NCBI RefSeq assembly: GCF_030409315.1
Contig: NZ_JAUFPS010000093.1
Span: forward strand, 1 to 64,000
DNA length: 64,000 nucleotides
Source: Mucilaginibacter flavus
Lineage (GTDB): Bacteria; Bacteroidota; Bacteroidia; Sphingobacteriales; Sphingobacteriaceae
Direction: 5' to 3'
The notes beneath the pieces are model-generated. The model saw only the letters and a program-made list of their open reading frames with translations. It was not told the origin of the DNA and made no database searches. The translations under genes were made by a program, and so were the position numbers. Below are positions 41,800 to 51,185 of the stretch, one piece after another. Numbering within the stretch: position 1 is the stretch's first letter; each line of letters opens with the position of its first letter.

Positions 41800-42489
41800 T
41801 CATTCCAAAATGGATGGTAAAATATCAGTGAGCTTGTCGGCCTGTTTAAAATTTTGATGAGTAAGACTGGTTTCTACATGCTCATGTGCCCATGTAGTAT
41901 GAAATGGTACGTGAATAGCATGACCGCCAATATTTAAAACCGGCATCACATCCGATTTAAGGGAATTACCCACCATCATAAACTCTTCGGGCTTAATATC
42001 AAGGTGTTTGATCAGTTTAATATAATCATCTTCCTTTTTATCGCTCATAATTTCGATGTGATGGAAATAATGCGACAGGCCCGATTTTTTTAGCTTGCGT
42101 TCCTGGTCAAGCAAATCACCCTTAGTGGCAACCACCAATCTGAAATTGTTTTTAAGGGTTGACAGTACATGTTCAACCCCATCCAAAAGCTCAATGGGTT
42201 CATTCAGCATTTCCCGGCCATATTGTAGTATGATATCAATGGTATCAATGCCAATCTTTTTATCAGAGATGGTGATAGCGGCCTCTATCATGCTCAGGAT
42301 ATAACCCTTTATGCCATAGCCATAAAGCGCCAGGTTATCAACTTCTACTTTAAAAAGCTCTTTGGAAATATCATGCTTGGGCAAAAAATCTTCCAGCAGG
42401 CTACAAAATTTTTTTTCGGTATTCTGAAAATAGGGCTCATTTACCCAAAGGGTATCATCGGCATCAAAAGCGATAACTTTTAAATTCAT
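41800..42489 (-). CDS. HAD-superfamily hydrolase
   Basis: A 229-residue soluble phosphatase-like protein. Motif I is FDADDTLW with nucleophile Asp9 and acid/base Asp11; motif II VATKGD (about 139-144); motif III lysine in the KKSGLSHYFHHIEIMSDKK segment; motif IV MVGNSLKSDV (about 191-200). The helical cap between residues 20 and 90 marks it as a C1-type phosphatase related to YjjG/Gph. It may dephosphorylate a small phosphoester; the substrate cannot be told. Monocistronic, about 107 bases from the end of locus 2. Confidence 0.9.
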   Translation of the reverse strand: MNLKVIAFDADDTLWVNEPYFQNTEKKFCSLLEDFLPKHDISKELFKVEVDNLALYGYGIKGYILSMIEAAITISDKKIGIDTIDIILQYGREMLNEPIELLDGVEHVLSTLKNNFRLVVATKGDLLDQERKLKKSGLSHYFHHIEIMSDKKEDDYIKLIKHLDIKPEEFMMVGNSLKSDVMPVLNIGGHAIHVPFHTTWAHEHVETSLTHQNFKQADKLTDILPSILE

Positions 42490-42596
42490 GGTTTATAATA
42501 GCGTATTGCAATAATAACAAATACCCCTTTAAATATCCCATTTAAAAAGCCGAAGCTGTTTTTAAGTGTTGCAAAAGATTACTGATATTACAGCGT

Positions 42597-43562
42597 TCAG
42601 TTAGCCACACTGTGTTCGTTTTCTTCTAAAAGCTGGGCAACCTTATGCTCAAACCTGTTGATAAGGTTAAGTTGAAAGTTTTTGGGATCGGGCTTGGCGT
42701 GGTGCTTGGCGGCAGTAAGTGCTAATACAAAACCGTGGTCATTCAACTTTTTTGATCTTGTTTTTTCATCCCACCTGGCCGCCGTTATTTTCATAAACAT
42801 ATTATCCAAATAATTACCCAATCTATTATTTAGCAAATATTCCATCGCGTTTTTGAAAAGCCCATTTTGTAACGATTTAGCAGACGATACCCGCATAACA
42901 TGGTTGGGCAAAAAGCTACGGGTCCAGGCATTGGCAGTAAAAAAATCTGTAAAGGTGGTATCGCCTTGTATGGGTATCAGTGTTACCACCTCGGTAGCGG
43001 TGTAAATATTTTTTTCGGCAATTTCAAGCTGCTGTTCGTCGATGTAGTAATTCATGCAAAAGCAGTGTTGCTTGTTGAGCAGAAAGGTTAGCTTCTTTAG
43101 GCCGTGCATAAACGTACGCGCTATCCAGAGGCGATCTGCGGCCGTAATAATAAACAGGTCGATATCTGAGTTATCATCCGCATAATGTTTTGACAGGGAG
43201 CCAGAAATGGCTATACCACGTACATAAGGGAACTTAATAAGCAAATTACCAACCTTGCGCGCCGTTTTGATCATTTCAAACGCTTTTTGGTTGCCCTTGA
43301 CACGGCGTTGTACCAGATATTGGTCGTTTTTTAAGCTGTAAAACTTATCAAAACGAAATATTAGTCTGTCGCGTGTTAAGCAGGCCATCGCTTCATCAAA
43401 ACAAAGGCGGTCGTATTTTGCGGTTAAAAACAGGCAAACCTCTTCGCGGGTTAATGGGTAATTAAACGCATCAAAATAGGCCAGGGTAGCTAATATATTT
43501 TTTTTAATTTCTGCCACTTTATTGATGGTTAAATGTTGAATAAAAACAGACCTGATCTGCAT
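42597..43562 (-). CDS. Nucleotidyltransferase-fold protein at the end of locus 2
   Basis: A 321-residue soluble protein. Residues about 20-85 look like a winged helix (KKNILATLAYFDAFNYPLTR, EVCLFLTAKYD). Residues about 113-140 carry the polymerase-beta-type nucleotidyltransferase motif GSLSKHYADDNSDIDLF, with G121-S122 and the metal ligands Asp133 and Asp135. A third carboxylate is likely in the MNYYIDEQQLEIAE segment. Such proteins transfer a nucleotide monophosphate to proteins, RNA or small molecules. It starts 5 bases after the O-antigen-ligase-like gene and is the last gene of locus 2. Similar proteins appear in Bacteroidota glycan loci, but the role there is unknown to me. Confidence 0.78.
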   Translation of the reverse strand: MQIRSVFIQHLTINKVAEIKKNILATLAYFDAFNYPLTREEVCLFLTAKYDRLCFDEAMACLTRDRLIFRFDKFYSLKNDQYLVQRRVKGNQKAFEMIKTARKVGNLLIKFPYVRGIAISGSLSKHYADDNSDIDLFIITAADRLWIARTFMHGLKKLTFLLNKQHCFCMNYYIDEQQLEIAEKNIYTATEVVTLIPIQGDTTFTDFFTANAWTRSFLPNHVMRVSSAKSLQNGLFKNAMEYLLNNRLGNYLDNMFMKITAARWDEKTRSKKLNDHGFVLALTAAKHHAKPDPKNFQLNLINRFEHKVAQLLEENEHSVAN

Positions 43563-43567
43563 GTTTA

Positions 43568-44884
43568 TTAGTATGACGTAACTACTAAACTGTTGGTTGC
43601 CACCTTACTTAAATATTCGGATTCTTTGTTTGCTTCTATTGGTTTCTTTATTTCGGTATTATTTGTTAGCAGAAAAAAAGAAAAGAACAGGCTGTAAAAC
43701 ATAACACCTTTGTCGGCATCGAGCATGTTTTCTGATAGAGATACTATCACTACCAACATCATAAAACTAATAAATACAAGGTCCTTTGTTTTGAGCGATA
43801 TCTTTAATCCATAGCCAAGCGTTAGCAGATAGATAAGTAATCCCCATATGCCGGATTTAACTAAAAAACTGAGGTACTGATTGTGTGAGTTTAAGCCCAC
43901 AAGAAAAGAATGGTACATATGGGCATTATAAAACCCATCCTGTAAGAGCGGGATTTCGGAACCGGAGCCATGACCAACCAACGGTTTTTGCTTTATTAAA
44001 TCGGCAACAACATGCCAGCGCGCCCAGCGCGAGTCTGTGCTTTCGCCCGGGGTAGCTTTAGATAGATCGTCTTTTAAACTTGTTAAATAGCGTTCTTTAA
44101 AAGACGAAACATTTAATATCACTGTAAACGCGATGCATGATAAAAGTAACGCCACTAAAGCGAACCTTATTTTGTTTTTGCCAAGCAATAAACAATATGG
44201 AACAACAATGTTAACCAGCAGAAACAATACAATCAATATAGATTTAGAACTCAGTTGAACAAGCCCTAAAAGTAATATGCAGATACAAAAACTATAAAAA
44301 GCTTTTGTGGCGTATGTTAAAGGCTTAAACAAAAGCGTAAGTAAATATGATAGCGCGATTACCAGTTGAAGCGAAAAGAACGTGGCATGCATATCAATCG
44401 GCGCCGAGAAATTATGATTAGTAAACGCCGGCGAAAAAAGCGTTTTGAACGGCAGATGATAATATCGGATAGCAATTGCAGCGTTTGCATACAAGTAAAC
44501 GATAGTAGCTGTACATACAAATGAAAAAGTTAGTAACAGTTTTGGCCTGTACTTTTTTAAATCGAGATCATTAAATAAAAACACCAAAGGAAACAACAAT
44601 ACCGGCACCCGCAAACCCAGCTCGCCAAACGCACCCGGCCGGTATGTTGTATATAAAGTGGCTATTACCGAAACAAAAAACACGCTCTGTATAACAAGCG
44701 TTTTGATATTAAACATCAGCCTGAGTTTTTCCTTCCTGATATTGATGAGCGTATGCAGAATAAAGCTAATCAGTATGATATGACTATAAAACCTATCAAA
44801 AGGCATGCTTGCCATAAGCAGCATGATGTGGAAATAACTAATCTTATTGATGTTATTATCGTTGATCTGCAATAATTGTTTCAT
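43568..44884 (-). CDS. O-antigen ligase/polymerase family membrane protein
   Basis: About 438 residues from the ATG at 44884 (MKQLLQINDN); a longer frame opens at 44932. Around ten to twelve hydrophobic helices surround the Wzy_C-type periplasmic loop, with GHGSGSEIPLLQDGFYNAHM then LVGLNSHNQYLSFLVKSGIW, where the H-N-Q-Y motif is typical of WaaL/Wzy. It could ligate the finished glycan to a lipid or polymerise the repeat unit. It overlaps the upstream glycosyltransferase by about 29 bases and is the second membrane protein of this superfamily in locus 2. Confidence 0.85.
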   Translation of the reverse strand: MKQLLQINDNNINKISYFHIMLLMASMPFDRFYSHIILISFILHTLINIRKEKLRLMFNIKTLVIQSVFFVSVIATLYTTYRPGAFGELGLRVPVLLFPLVFLFNDLDLKKYRPKLLLTFSFVCTATIVYLYANAAIAIRYYHLPFKTLFSPAFTNHNFSAPIDMHATFFSLQLVIALSYLLTLLFKPLTYATKAFYSFCICILLLGLVQLSSKSILIVLFLLVNIVVPYCLLLGKNKIRFALVALLLSCIAFTVILNVSSFKERYLTSLKDDLSKATPGESTDSRWARWHVVADLIKQKPLVGHGSGSEIPLLQDGFYNAHMYHSFLVGLNSHNQYLSFLVKSGIWGLLIYLLTLGYGLKISLKTKDLVFISFMMLVVIVSLSENMLDADKGVMFYSLFFSFFLLTNNTEIKKPIEANKESEYLSKVATNSLVVTSY

Positions 44885-45989
44885 AATTTTTATGCTTGTA
44901 GCTTTCAACAATAAACTCCTCATACTGATCAATTACCCGCTCCCAGTTAAACTGGTATTGTATTTTATGAAGGTTGTTTAATACCATGTTTTTTTCGGGG
45001 TCTTTCCTTTGCACGTTTTCAACCAATTGCGTTACCTCCGCGGCATTTGAAAAATAAAAAGCGTCGGTATTTAACACCGATTTATTGAAAGGATTATTAT
45101 GAGCGGCAATGAGTGCTTCGCTGGCCATAGCCTCTAACAATGATGGATTGGTACCGCCCACACTATGACCATGAAAATATAGGTAAGAGTTATTTTGCAG
45201 TGAGCGAACTTTAGGCGTATCAAAAATAGCCCCCTTAAACTGGATGCGTCCATCGTTGGCAAATTTATTGGTGATAAACTTGCCGAATCGGTTGCTGGTA
45301 TCACCCAAAACTTTGAAATTTTTGTTTGAATTACTTTGGTTAAATCCTTCTAAAATAGCCTCGATGTTATTCTCGGGTTCCATGCGCGCCATCAGCAAAA
45401 AATAATCTTCTTTGAGGGCTTGCTCCGGATCAAATTGTTCGCGTTCTAAGTCGGTAAAGATATCTGCTCCATAAGGAATATACGCGCTGTTTATCTTATA
45501 CTTATCCTTCAGATAGGTTTTAATCACCTTTGAGTCGGATACGTAATAATGGCTGTATTGAACCGCGAGTTTTTCGGCATATTTTAAAAATTTCTGTACC
45601 GGCCTGGAGTATTTGGATCTTTTCCACTCCATACCATCCATATTGGTTATTATGGTGCTGTTTTTAGGGTAAAGCTGGCCCCAAACCGAACTGCTGGTAT
45701 AACCCATAATTAAAACCACGTCATAATTGCGTTTACGGGCGTCTAAAAGGCAATTCATATCATAAACAAACTGACCTGCAGTGCCTATCATGTATTCGGG
45801 ATCATAACAATGCCTTATTTCTACACCGTTCCAGCTATCCTGTTGGTAGGGATGATTGTGCGAGTTATAAACGGTTACCGAATGTCCGCGTTTTACCAGG
45901 CCGGCAGATACATATTCGGATATATGCTCAAACCCTCCGTAGTAGTTGGGAATACCCCTTATTCCTAATATCGCTATGCGTAATTTCAT
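44856..45989 (-). CDS. DUF1972/family 4 glycosyltransferase (paralogue of the locus 1 enzyme)
   Basis: A 377-residue GT-B enzyme with the DUF1972 start LRIAILGIRGIPNYYGGFEH, VYNSHNHPYQQDSWNGVEI, GYTSSSVWGQLYP and the donor-domain HGHSVGGTNPSLLEAMASEA. Long identical blocks with the protein at 23375-24532 (for example TAGQF, VQ-FL-YAEKLAV, IPYGA) show they are close paralogues, probably using the same donor sugar in two glycans. It starts one base from the next gene upstream and overlaps the one downstream. Confidence 0.9.
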   Translation of the reverse strand: MKLRIAILGIRGIPNYYGGFEHISEYVSAGLVKRGHSVTVYNSHNHPYQQDSWNGVEIRHCYDPEYMIGTAGQFVYDMNCLLDARKRNYDVVLIMGYTSSSVWGQLYPKNSTIITNMDGMEWKRSKYSRPVQKFLKYAEKLAVQYSHYYVSDSKVIKTYLKDKYKINSAYIPYGADIFTDLEREQFDPEQALKEDYFLLMARMEPENNIEAILEGFNQSNSNKNFKVLGDTSNRFGKFITNKFANDGRIQFKGAIFDTPKVRSLQNNSYLYFHGHSVGGTNPSLLEAMASEALIAAHNNPFNKSVLNTDAFYFSNAAEVTQLVENVQRKDPEKNMVLNNLHKIQYQFNWERVIDQYEEFIVESYKHKNYETIIADQR

Positions 45990-45990
45990 A

Positions 45991-47064
45991 TTATAGTACG
46001 GATTGATATGCTTTTAAGGTTTCTGTAGCAGCCTGTTTCCAGGTATACTTTTGTAAAATCCGGCTTTGTAATTGCTCGTTAACAGGTGCCCGGCTCGCTT
46101 TTTCAATTGCGGAAAAAATACTTTGTGCCGATGAAGGGTGGCAGTAAAAAGCATCATCGCCAAAATATTCGCGCACATCGCCTTTATCGCTTATCACAAT
46201 GTTGCAACCCATCAGGGCAGCTTCTATTGAGCTAAGGCCGGTGGTTTCAAACCAACTTGGCAATACATGAACTTTTGCGCGGGCATAGTATTTTACCAAT
46301 TCTTGCTGGGGCATTTGATCAATAAAAATGATATTACTTGCAGCTATCCGTCGGCATTCCTGGTAGTAAGCAAGTTGATTAGGAGCGTATGTACCAATCA
46401 ACAATAATCGGTAGCCAGTGTTATTTAAAGCCCGTATTAAGTTGAGCTGATTTTTTATCCCTTCTATTCGTGCCGCGCAAATCACCAGTTTATCGTCCTT
46501 GATAACCTGCTTATCATAAACAAAAAGATGCTGATCTGTGCCATTAGGTACAACCATGTGCTTTACCTCGCCAGGATAGTTATTAAGCACCCGTTGGTAT
46601 TCTGATTGTGAATTTGGCAGGATCATAGCCGCACGACTTAAAATATCAAGGATACTTTTGCGCTGCCCGGTCCATGTATAGGCTAAACTGGCCAGGCTGT
46701 CGCGCCCAAGCAGGTATCTGGCCATTGTTTTAACATATTCAACGCCGTCGTTTGGTAAATACTTCAATAGCCTGCCTAAACCCTGGCGGTGTTGTTGGTC
46801 GTACTCACTGTAATTACACAGAATGGTTGATACAACAAAAGGTTTGTCGGCTTTATAGCTATGGTACAAGATATCAGCAGGACGGCTCAGGTTAAAAAAA
46901 TGGAGCAGATCGTAGTTTTTATAGTTGATATTTTCGTTAGCCAGTTTTATTTCAACCCTGATACCCATAAAAGTAAGATGGCGGGCTGTTTGCACAGCCT
47001 GTACAGTATCGCCGCCTGGAACGGTGTATAAGGTAGACCGGGTAATGAATGCTACATTAATCAT
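45991..47064 (-). CDS. Family 4 glycosyltransferase
   Basis: A 357-residue GT-B enzyme. The N-terminus VAFITRSTLYTVPGGDTVQA is a typical GT4 acceptor-domain start with a glycine loop. The donor domain has LVICAARIEGIKNQLNLIRA, IIFIDQMPQQELVKYYARAK and the E-x7-E motif ETTGLSSIEAALMGC. It overlaps the preceding GT2 gene by 8 bases and is one base before the DUF1972 enzyme, within the locus 2 operon. Sugar specificity unknown. Confidence 0.9.
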   Translation of the reverse strand: MINVAFITRSTLYTVPGGDTVQAVQTARHLTFMGIRVEIKLANENINYKNYDLLHFFNLSRPADILYHSYKADKPFVVSTILCNYSEYDQQHRQGLGRLLKYLPNDGVEYVKTMARYLLGRDSLASLAYTWTGQRKSILDILSRAAMILPNSQSEYQRVLNNYPGEVKHMVVPNGTDQHLFVYDKQVIKDDKLVICAARIEGIKNQLNLIRALNNTGYRLLLIGTYAPNQLAYYQECRRIAASNIIFIDQMPQQELVKYYARAKVHVLPSWFETTGLSSIEAALMGCNIVISDKGDVREYFGDDAFYCHPSSAQSIFSAIEKASRAPVNEQLQSRILQKYTWKQAATETLKAYQSVL

Positions 47065-48028
47065 GGCCTGATCCTCCCGATATTGTTTTATGTAACCAAT
47101 TGATAAACCGTTGAGGGAAAAAACTTACGGTATAAAGCAAATAATTATCAAGCCTAAAAGGGGAGATGCCAATGGCTTTAGATACGTGCATTCGTGCTTT
47201 TTGCGGCTGAAAGTTGTTAAGCAACAGTTTTTTACCGCACAATGCATAATAGGAGCCTTTTTTAATTTTATCAGAATATTGTTTTTCACCAATTTCTACC
47301 AAAAGATCGCTCTCTGTTTGACTGATAGTTTTGCTTTTAAGTGTGGCATACTTAATATCCCTAAACTTGCGTGGTCGCCATTTTTCATCAATGGTAATTG
47401 ACTCAGGGTTAAGCCTGACCTTTATAAGGGGGAGCGATAAGTTGCAGGCCTTTTGGTCCTTCAGGATATTAACCCACAAAAAGTGATCTTCGTAGGTATA
47501 GGCATGTTCATTGTAACCTCCTCTATCAATAATTACGTTTCGTTTATAAAACACCGATGAATGTATAAACGGGCAAACGGTGTACTTAAGTAACTGAATC
47601 TCGTTATTGGTAAAAGCTGGTGGTTTATGGGTAAATAAAAAATGCCCGTTCATATCAACGTAATCTGCCGCCGAACCAATAATGCTATACTCCGGATTAG
47701 CAAGCATAAATTCATACTGCAATTCAAGTCGCTCGGCGTGGCAAATATCGTCGGCATCAAAACGAGCTATGTAGCGTGCCCGTGCGTATAGTAAGCCCTT
47801 ATTAAGTGTTGCTGCTACCCCTTTATTAGTTTGGTATAGCAGTACAATCCGAGGGTCGTTGAAGGATCTGATTACGTCAACGGTATCATCCATAGATCCA
47901 TCATTTACAATCAGTAACTCAAAATCTGTAAATGTTTGGTTTAATACCGACCTGATCGCGTCGCCTATATATTTACCCGCGTTATAAGCGGGCATCAAAA
48001 CCGTTATTTGTGGAATTTTAAAATTCAT
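47057..48028 (-). CDS. Family 2 glycosyltransferase
   Basis: A 323-residue GT-A enzyme. ITVLMPAYNAGKYIGDAIRS opens the fold; LLIVNDGSMDDTVDVIRSF carries the nucleotide-binding Asp; ARFDADDICH (about 89-98) is the metal site; and AYTYEDHFLWVNILKDQ supplies the catalytic acidic residue. It is probably cytoplasmic, extending the locus 2 repeat unit. It overlaps the polymerase-like gene by 11 bases upstream and the next glycosyltransferase by 8 bases downstream. Confidence 0.9.
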   Translation of the reverse strand: MNFKIPQITVLMPAYNAGKYIGDAIRSVLNQTFTDFELLIVNDGSMDDTVDVIRSFNDPRIVLLYQTNKGVAATLNKGLLYARARYIARFDADDICHAERLELQYEFMLANPEYSIIGSAADYVDMNGHFLFTHKPPAFTNNEIQLLKYTVCPFIHSSVFYKRNVIIDRGGYNEHAYTYEDHFLWVNILKDQKACNLSLPLIKVRLNPESITIDEKWRPRKFRDIKYATLKSKTISQTESDLLVEIGEKQYSDKIKKGSYYALCGKKLLLNNFQPQKARMHVSKAIGISPFRLDNYLLYTVSFFPQRFINWLHKTISGGSGHD

Positions 48029-49676
48029 TTGACAACGGTTTTAATGTTTGGTGTTCTTTGATATCAAGCAGCAGCAGCAATTCAAAAAATATCATTACCG
48101 ATAATTGCTCAAACCAGTATTCTATAAAAAAAGCGGCCAGCATCAACAGCAAAATTGGAAGCCCATAGGTTAATACTTTATGGTGCCGGGTAAAAAAGCC
48201 CAGGTAATAAATTGCAAATACCAATAGACCAATAATCCCATATTCGGCAAGGAGCTGATCATAAACAGAAAACGGGCTATTGGTAAGGGAGTGAAAACCG
48301 GATCTTTTGCTGAAAAAATTGAGGTACAGGTCAAGATGGTTCACTAAAAAAGAATGATTTATATAAACCAGTTTGTGCGGATAGCCGCCTGCGAATCCAA
48401 GCCCAGTGGCACGAAAGGCCAATTTGGACGAAAAGTTACCCATGCCTGCGCCCGTTGCCAGTTTACCTAAGTGCTGTTTTAAAAAAGTAGCTGTTTGCAT
48501 AAAGCCCATAAGTTTACCCGGTATTTCTGGTACATCATTAGATGTACCAGAAATTGGTAGCTCCTGTTTATGAAGGCTGATAAAACTTATCAGCGGCTTT
48601 TGTTCAGCAGGTGTTTCTGTGCTGCTTTGGAACGGCGCGGAGTTAATATCATCGCCTTTTATCTCTATATGTCCCGACTCTGTTTTATAAATATCAGTAG
48701 CCTTGTTTATGATCAGGTTTTTAGGATGATTAACTACGTAAATGCTATCAATAAAAATCTGCGCTTTCTTTTGTCTACGTTCCTCGGGGTTTAGAATGCT
48801 ATCTGGTCGGTAAGTTAAGGGCAGAAGATTTGTTGCCGGGAGTGGTTTATTAGGGTAAAGCTCTTTATGAAACAGGTGAGCTATAGTCTCGCTTGTATAC
48901 TTATTGTTTTGTGGAGATATTTTAGCCATAAAAACGGCAAGGAAAACAAGGCAAATTACAACCAGGCTTTTTTGATATTTGTTGGTTTTAAAAGCAAACA
49001 GCAACAGTAATATAGATACCACTACAAGGTTTAAGAAATTGCTACCGGTGAGCAGGAGCGTTGCCATACACACAAACAGCATCGGTGCATTTTTGCGGGT
49101 AAGAAAATAGATAACCCCAAAACCATTTAGCAGGGCATTAGTTGTCGATATATCAAAGGTGATACCTCGTACATAATCGCCCGTGCCGATGAAGTATTTC
49201 TGTAACTGTCCCTGGTACGTATATGGGTTTATAGCATGTGTTTCTAAAAAAATCAGGAACAGATTACCGAATGAGAAAACGGCATTTATAACAAAAAAAG
49301 CAAGGATTGTTTGGTGTATAACCGCAGGTTCATTTCTGTCAACAGCGAGTTTTACCTGGTGCACAGCCAATATGCATAATCCCCAAAAAGCGAGGCCTGC
49401 CAATACAAGTAAAGAATAATTGATATTCGCATAATTACTGCTAATAAGCCAGTTAAAAGCCGCTATAACAATCATTAACGGATAAAAAAGAGGTAGCCGT
49501 GAGTTTTTTAAGCTAAACCCAAATTTGAAATTGAATTGAACAAGCGTAAAAAGAACAATAACAGGAATCTTTATTTCCAGCTTTACATTTAAAAACAAAA
49601 TCAAAAAAGTGAGGAGCTTTAAATCTACCTTGTTTTTGATCTTGTTATAATAAAAAACGGCCTTAGTGGTCAACAT
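48018..49676 (-). CDS. Wzy-like membrane protein with a large periplasmic segment
   Basis: A 552-residue multi-pass membrane protein: several hydrophobic helices up to about residue 250, then an unusually long hydrophilic segment (about 252-480) and further helices to the end. Within the loop, SFLVNHLDLYLNFFSK and NSPFSVYDQLLAEYGIIGLL resemble the ligase/polymerase motif region, but the segment holds about 100 extra residues (PNKPLPATNLLP to PISGTSNDVPEI). The most likely role is polymerisation of the locus 2 repeat unit. It is 78 bases after the flippase gene and overlaps the GT2 gene. Confidence 0.75.
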   Translation of the reverse strand: MLTTKAVFYYNKIKNKVDLKLLTFLILFLNVKLEIKIPVIVLFTLVQFNFKFGFSLKNSRLPLFYPLMIVIAAFNWLISSNYANINYSLLVLAGLAFWGLCILAVHQVKLAVDRNEPAVIHQTILAFFVINAVFSFGNLFLIFLETHAINPYTYQGQLQKYFIGTGDYVRGITFDISTTNALLNGFGVIYFLTRKNAPMLFVCMATLLLTGSNFLNLVVVSILLLLFAFKTNKYQKSLVVICLVFLAVFMAKISPQNNKYTSETIAHLFHKELYPNKPLPATNLLPLTYRPDSILNPEERRQKKAQIFIDSIYVVNHPKNLIINKATDIYKTESGHIEIKGDDINSAPFQSSTETPAEQKPLISFISLHKQELPISGTSNDVPEIPGKLMGFMQTATFLKQHLGKLATGAGMGNFSSKLAFRATGLGFAGGYPHKLVYINHSFLVNHLDLYLNFFSKRSGFHSLTNSPFSVYDQLLAEYGIIGLLVFAIYYLGFFTRHHKVLTYGLPILLLMLAAFFIEYWFEQLSVMIFFELLLLLDIKEHQTLKPLSNEF

Positions 49677-49754
49677 TATCCGGGGTTTTCTTTATAATCA
49701 TTACGACCTGAAAAACGGATTGGTTGCCTGTGTAATAGCTAAAGCAATGCTATT

Positions 49755-51176
49755 TTACCAATTAAGAAGGTTAAGCAGCCCTTTACGATCGCCGAGTTTT
49801 ATTTGGGCGGTGATCAGTAAAAAAACAAAGTAGAAAATTACGGCGCAGAGGACAGATAAATATATATTATGAATAAGAAGTCTTGTTAAAAAGCCGCTTG
49901 TTACCGCACCAGCTATACAGGTAGCTACAGTTAAAGTAATGTTGTTTAATTCTTTATGTTTATTTTTTGAAGCGTAAAAAAATGCCTGCACAAAGCAAGC
50001 CAGTAAAAAGGCAATTGCAGCTCCTTCGTTTTTAAAAAACGGTATAAGTACAATATCACCAATTACATTTATTGTAAAAGTGAGCACAAAGGAACGGAAT
50101 ATCATTTTTAGCTGATTTTGCACAAAAAAAATCGTCCAGTAAAAATTGTTCAAATACATAAAAGGCAGGCAGAACGACAATATTAATATCACATTGCTGT
50201 TAACAGCACCATATTTGCCATGGGTAAGTAAATCAATAATTGGATTCCAGCATACGTTTAACAATAAACCGGTTAGTGCTGCAATAATAATCTCAAATCT
50301 TAGTAATAACTTGAGGTCAACCTGTTTATAATCGTCGCCTTTAAACAGGCGGGTAAAACGGGGAATAAGGATGGGAGCAATAGCAAGTAAGGGCAATGTT
50401 GAAATTTCAAAAATCTTATACGCAAAGCTATATTCGGCCAGTTTTATTGCTGATACCATAAAACCGATAAACAACCAATCAAACCGGGCTAAGGCGGATG
50501 TTATAAGTACAACGCCAACCTGCGGTAAGGATTGTTTGAGCAATTGAAAGTACGCCGGTTTATTCCATCGCGGTATTATGGCCACGCCAACATAGCGCTT
50601 AAAAAGAATAATACAGGTAAGCAATTCTAAAGTATCGCCAGCTATAAAAATCCAGGTGATATTTTGAATAGTCAAAACATGAAACAGAGCCAGTAAGGCC
50701 AAACAAACCCCGCGTACTATGTTAGATACTATCAACATGTAAGAGAGTAGCTTGAATCTTTCCAGTCCGCTGGTAACCTGTTTTAAAGGTGTCGAAAAAA
50801 AAATCATTAGCTTACCGATACCGATCAACAAAACTAACCGCGAGAGTTGATTTACATCAGATAGCGCCAATCGGGCAAATAACAGTACCAAAAAAAATAG
50901 TAGGCCTGTTAAAATTACATGGAAGGCATAAAGAGATAAGATGTTTTTAATATCGCAGCCTTCGGCTACTTTTTTTATTACAACCTGATCAATCCCAAAG
51001 GAAAGGATGTTAAATGCAGCAAGGGGTACAGCCAGGGCCAGGTTTAATTCCCCAAATGTGTTTTTATCTAAACCTACCGAAAGAACGTAAAAAATAAGCA
51101 CGCCAAACAAATGGTTAATTACCAGTTGAATTGTGTTTGCCGATAGGTTATGGGCAAGTTTTTTTTTCATAAACAA
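49755..51176 (-). CDS. Wzx-like polysaccharide flippase
   Basis: A 473-residue membrane protein with 12-14 hydrophobic helices and the polysaccharide-transporter layout: LSANTIQLVINHLFGVLIFY, DKNTFGELNLALAVPLAAFN and SFGIDQVVIKKVAEG in the first third. It should flip the locus 2 lipid-linked unit to the periplasm. It differs clearly in sequence from the locus 1 flippase, consistent with a different glycan. It lies 9 bases after the locus-opening GT2 gene. Confidence 0.9.
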   Translation of the reverse strand: MFMKKKLAHNLSANTIQLVINHLFGVLIFYVLSVGLDKNTFGELNLALAVPLAAFNILSFGIDQVVIKKVAEGCDIKNILSLYAFHVILTGLLFFLVLLFARLALSDVNQLSRLVLLIGIGKLMIFFSTPLKQVTSGLERFKLLSYMLIVSNIVRGVCLALLALFHVLTIQNITWIFIAGDTLELLTCIILFKRYVGVAIIPRWNKPAYFQLLKQSLPQVGVVLITSALARFDWLFIGFMVSAIKLAEYSFAYKIFEISTLPLLAIAPILIPRFTRLFKGDDYKQVDLKLLLRFEIIIAALTGLLLNVCWNPIIDLLTHGKYGAVNSNVILILSFCLPFMYLNNFYWTIFFVQNQLKMIFRSFVLTFTINVIGDIVLIPFFKNEGAAIAFLLACFVQAFFYASKNKHKELNNITLTVATCIAGAVTSGFLTRLLIHNIYLSVLCAVIFYFVFLLITAQIKLGDRKGLLNLLNW

Positions 51177-51185
51177 GATACTGGT

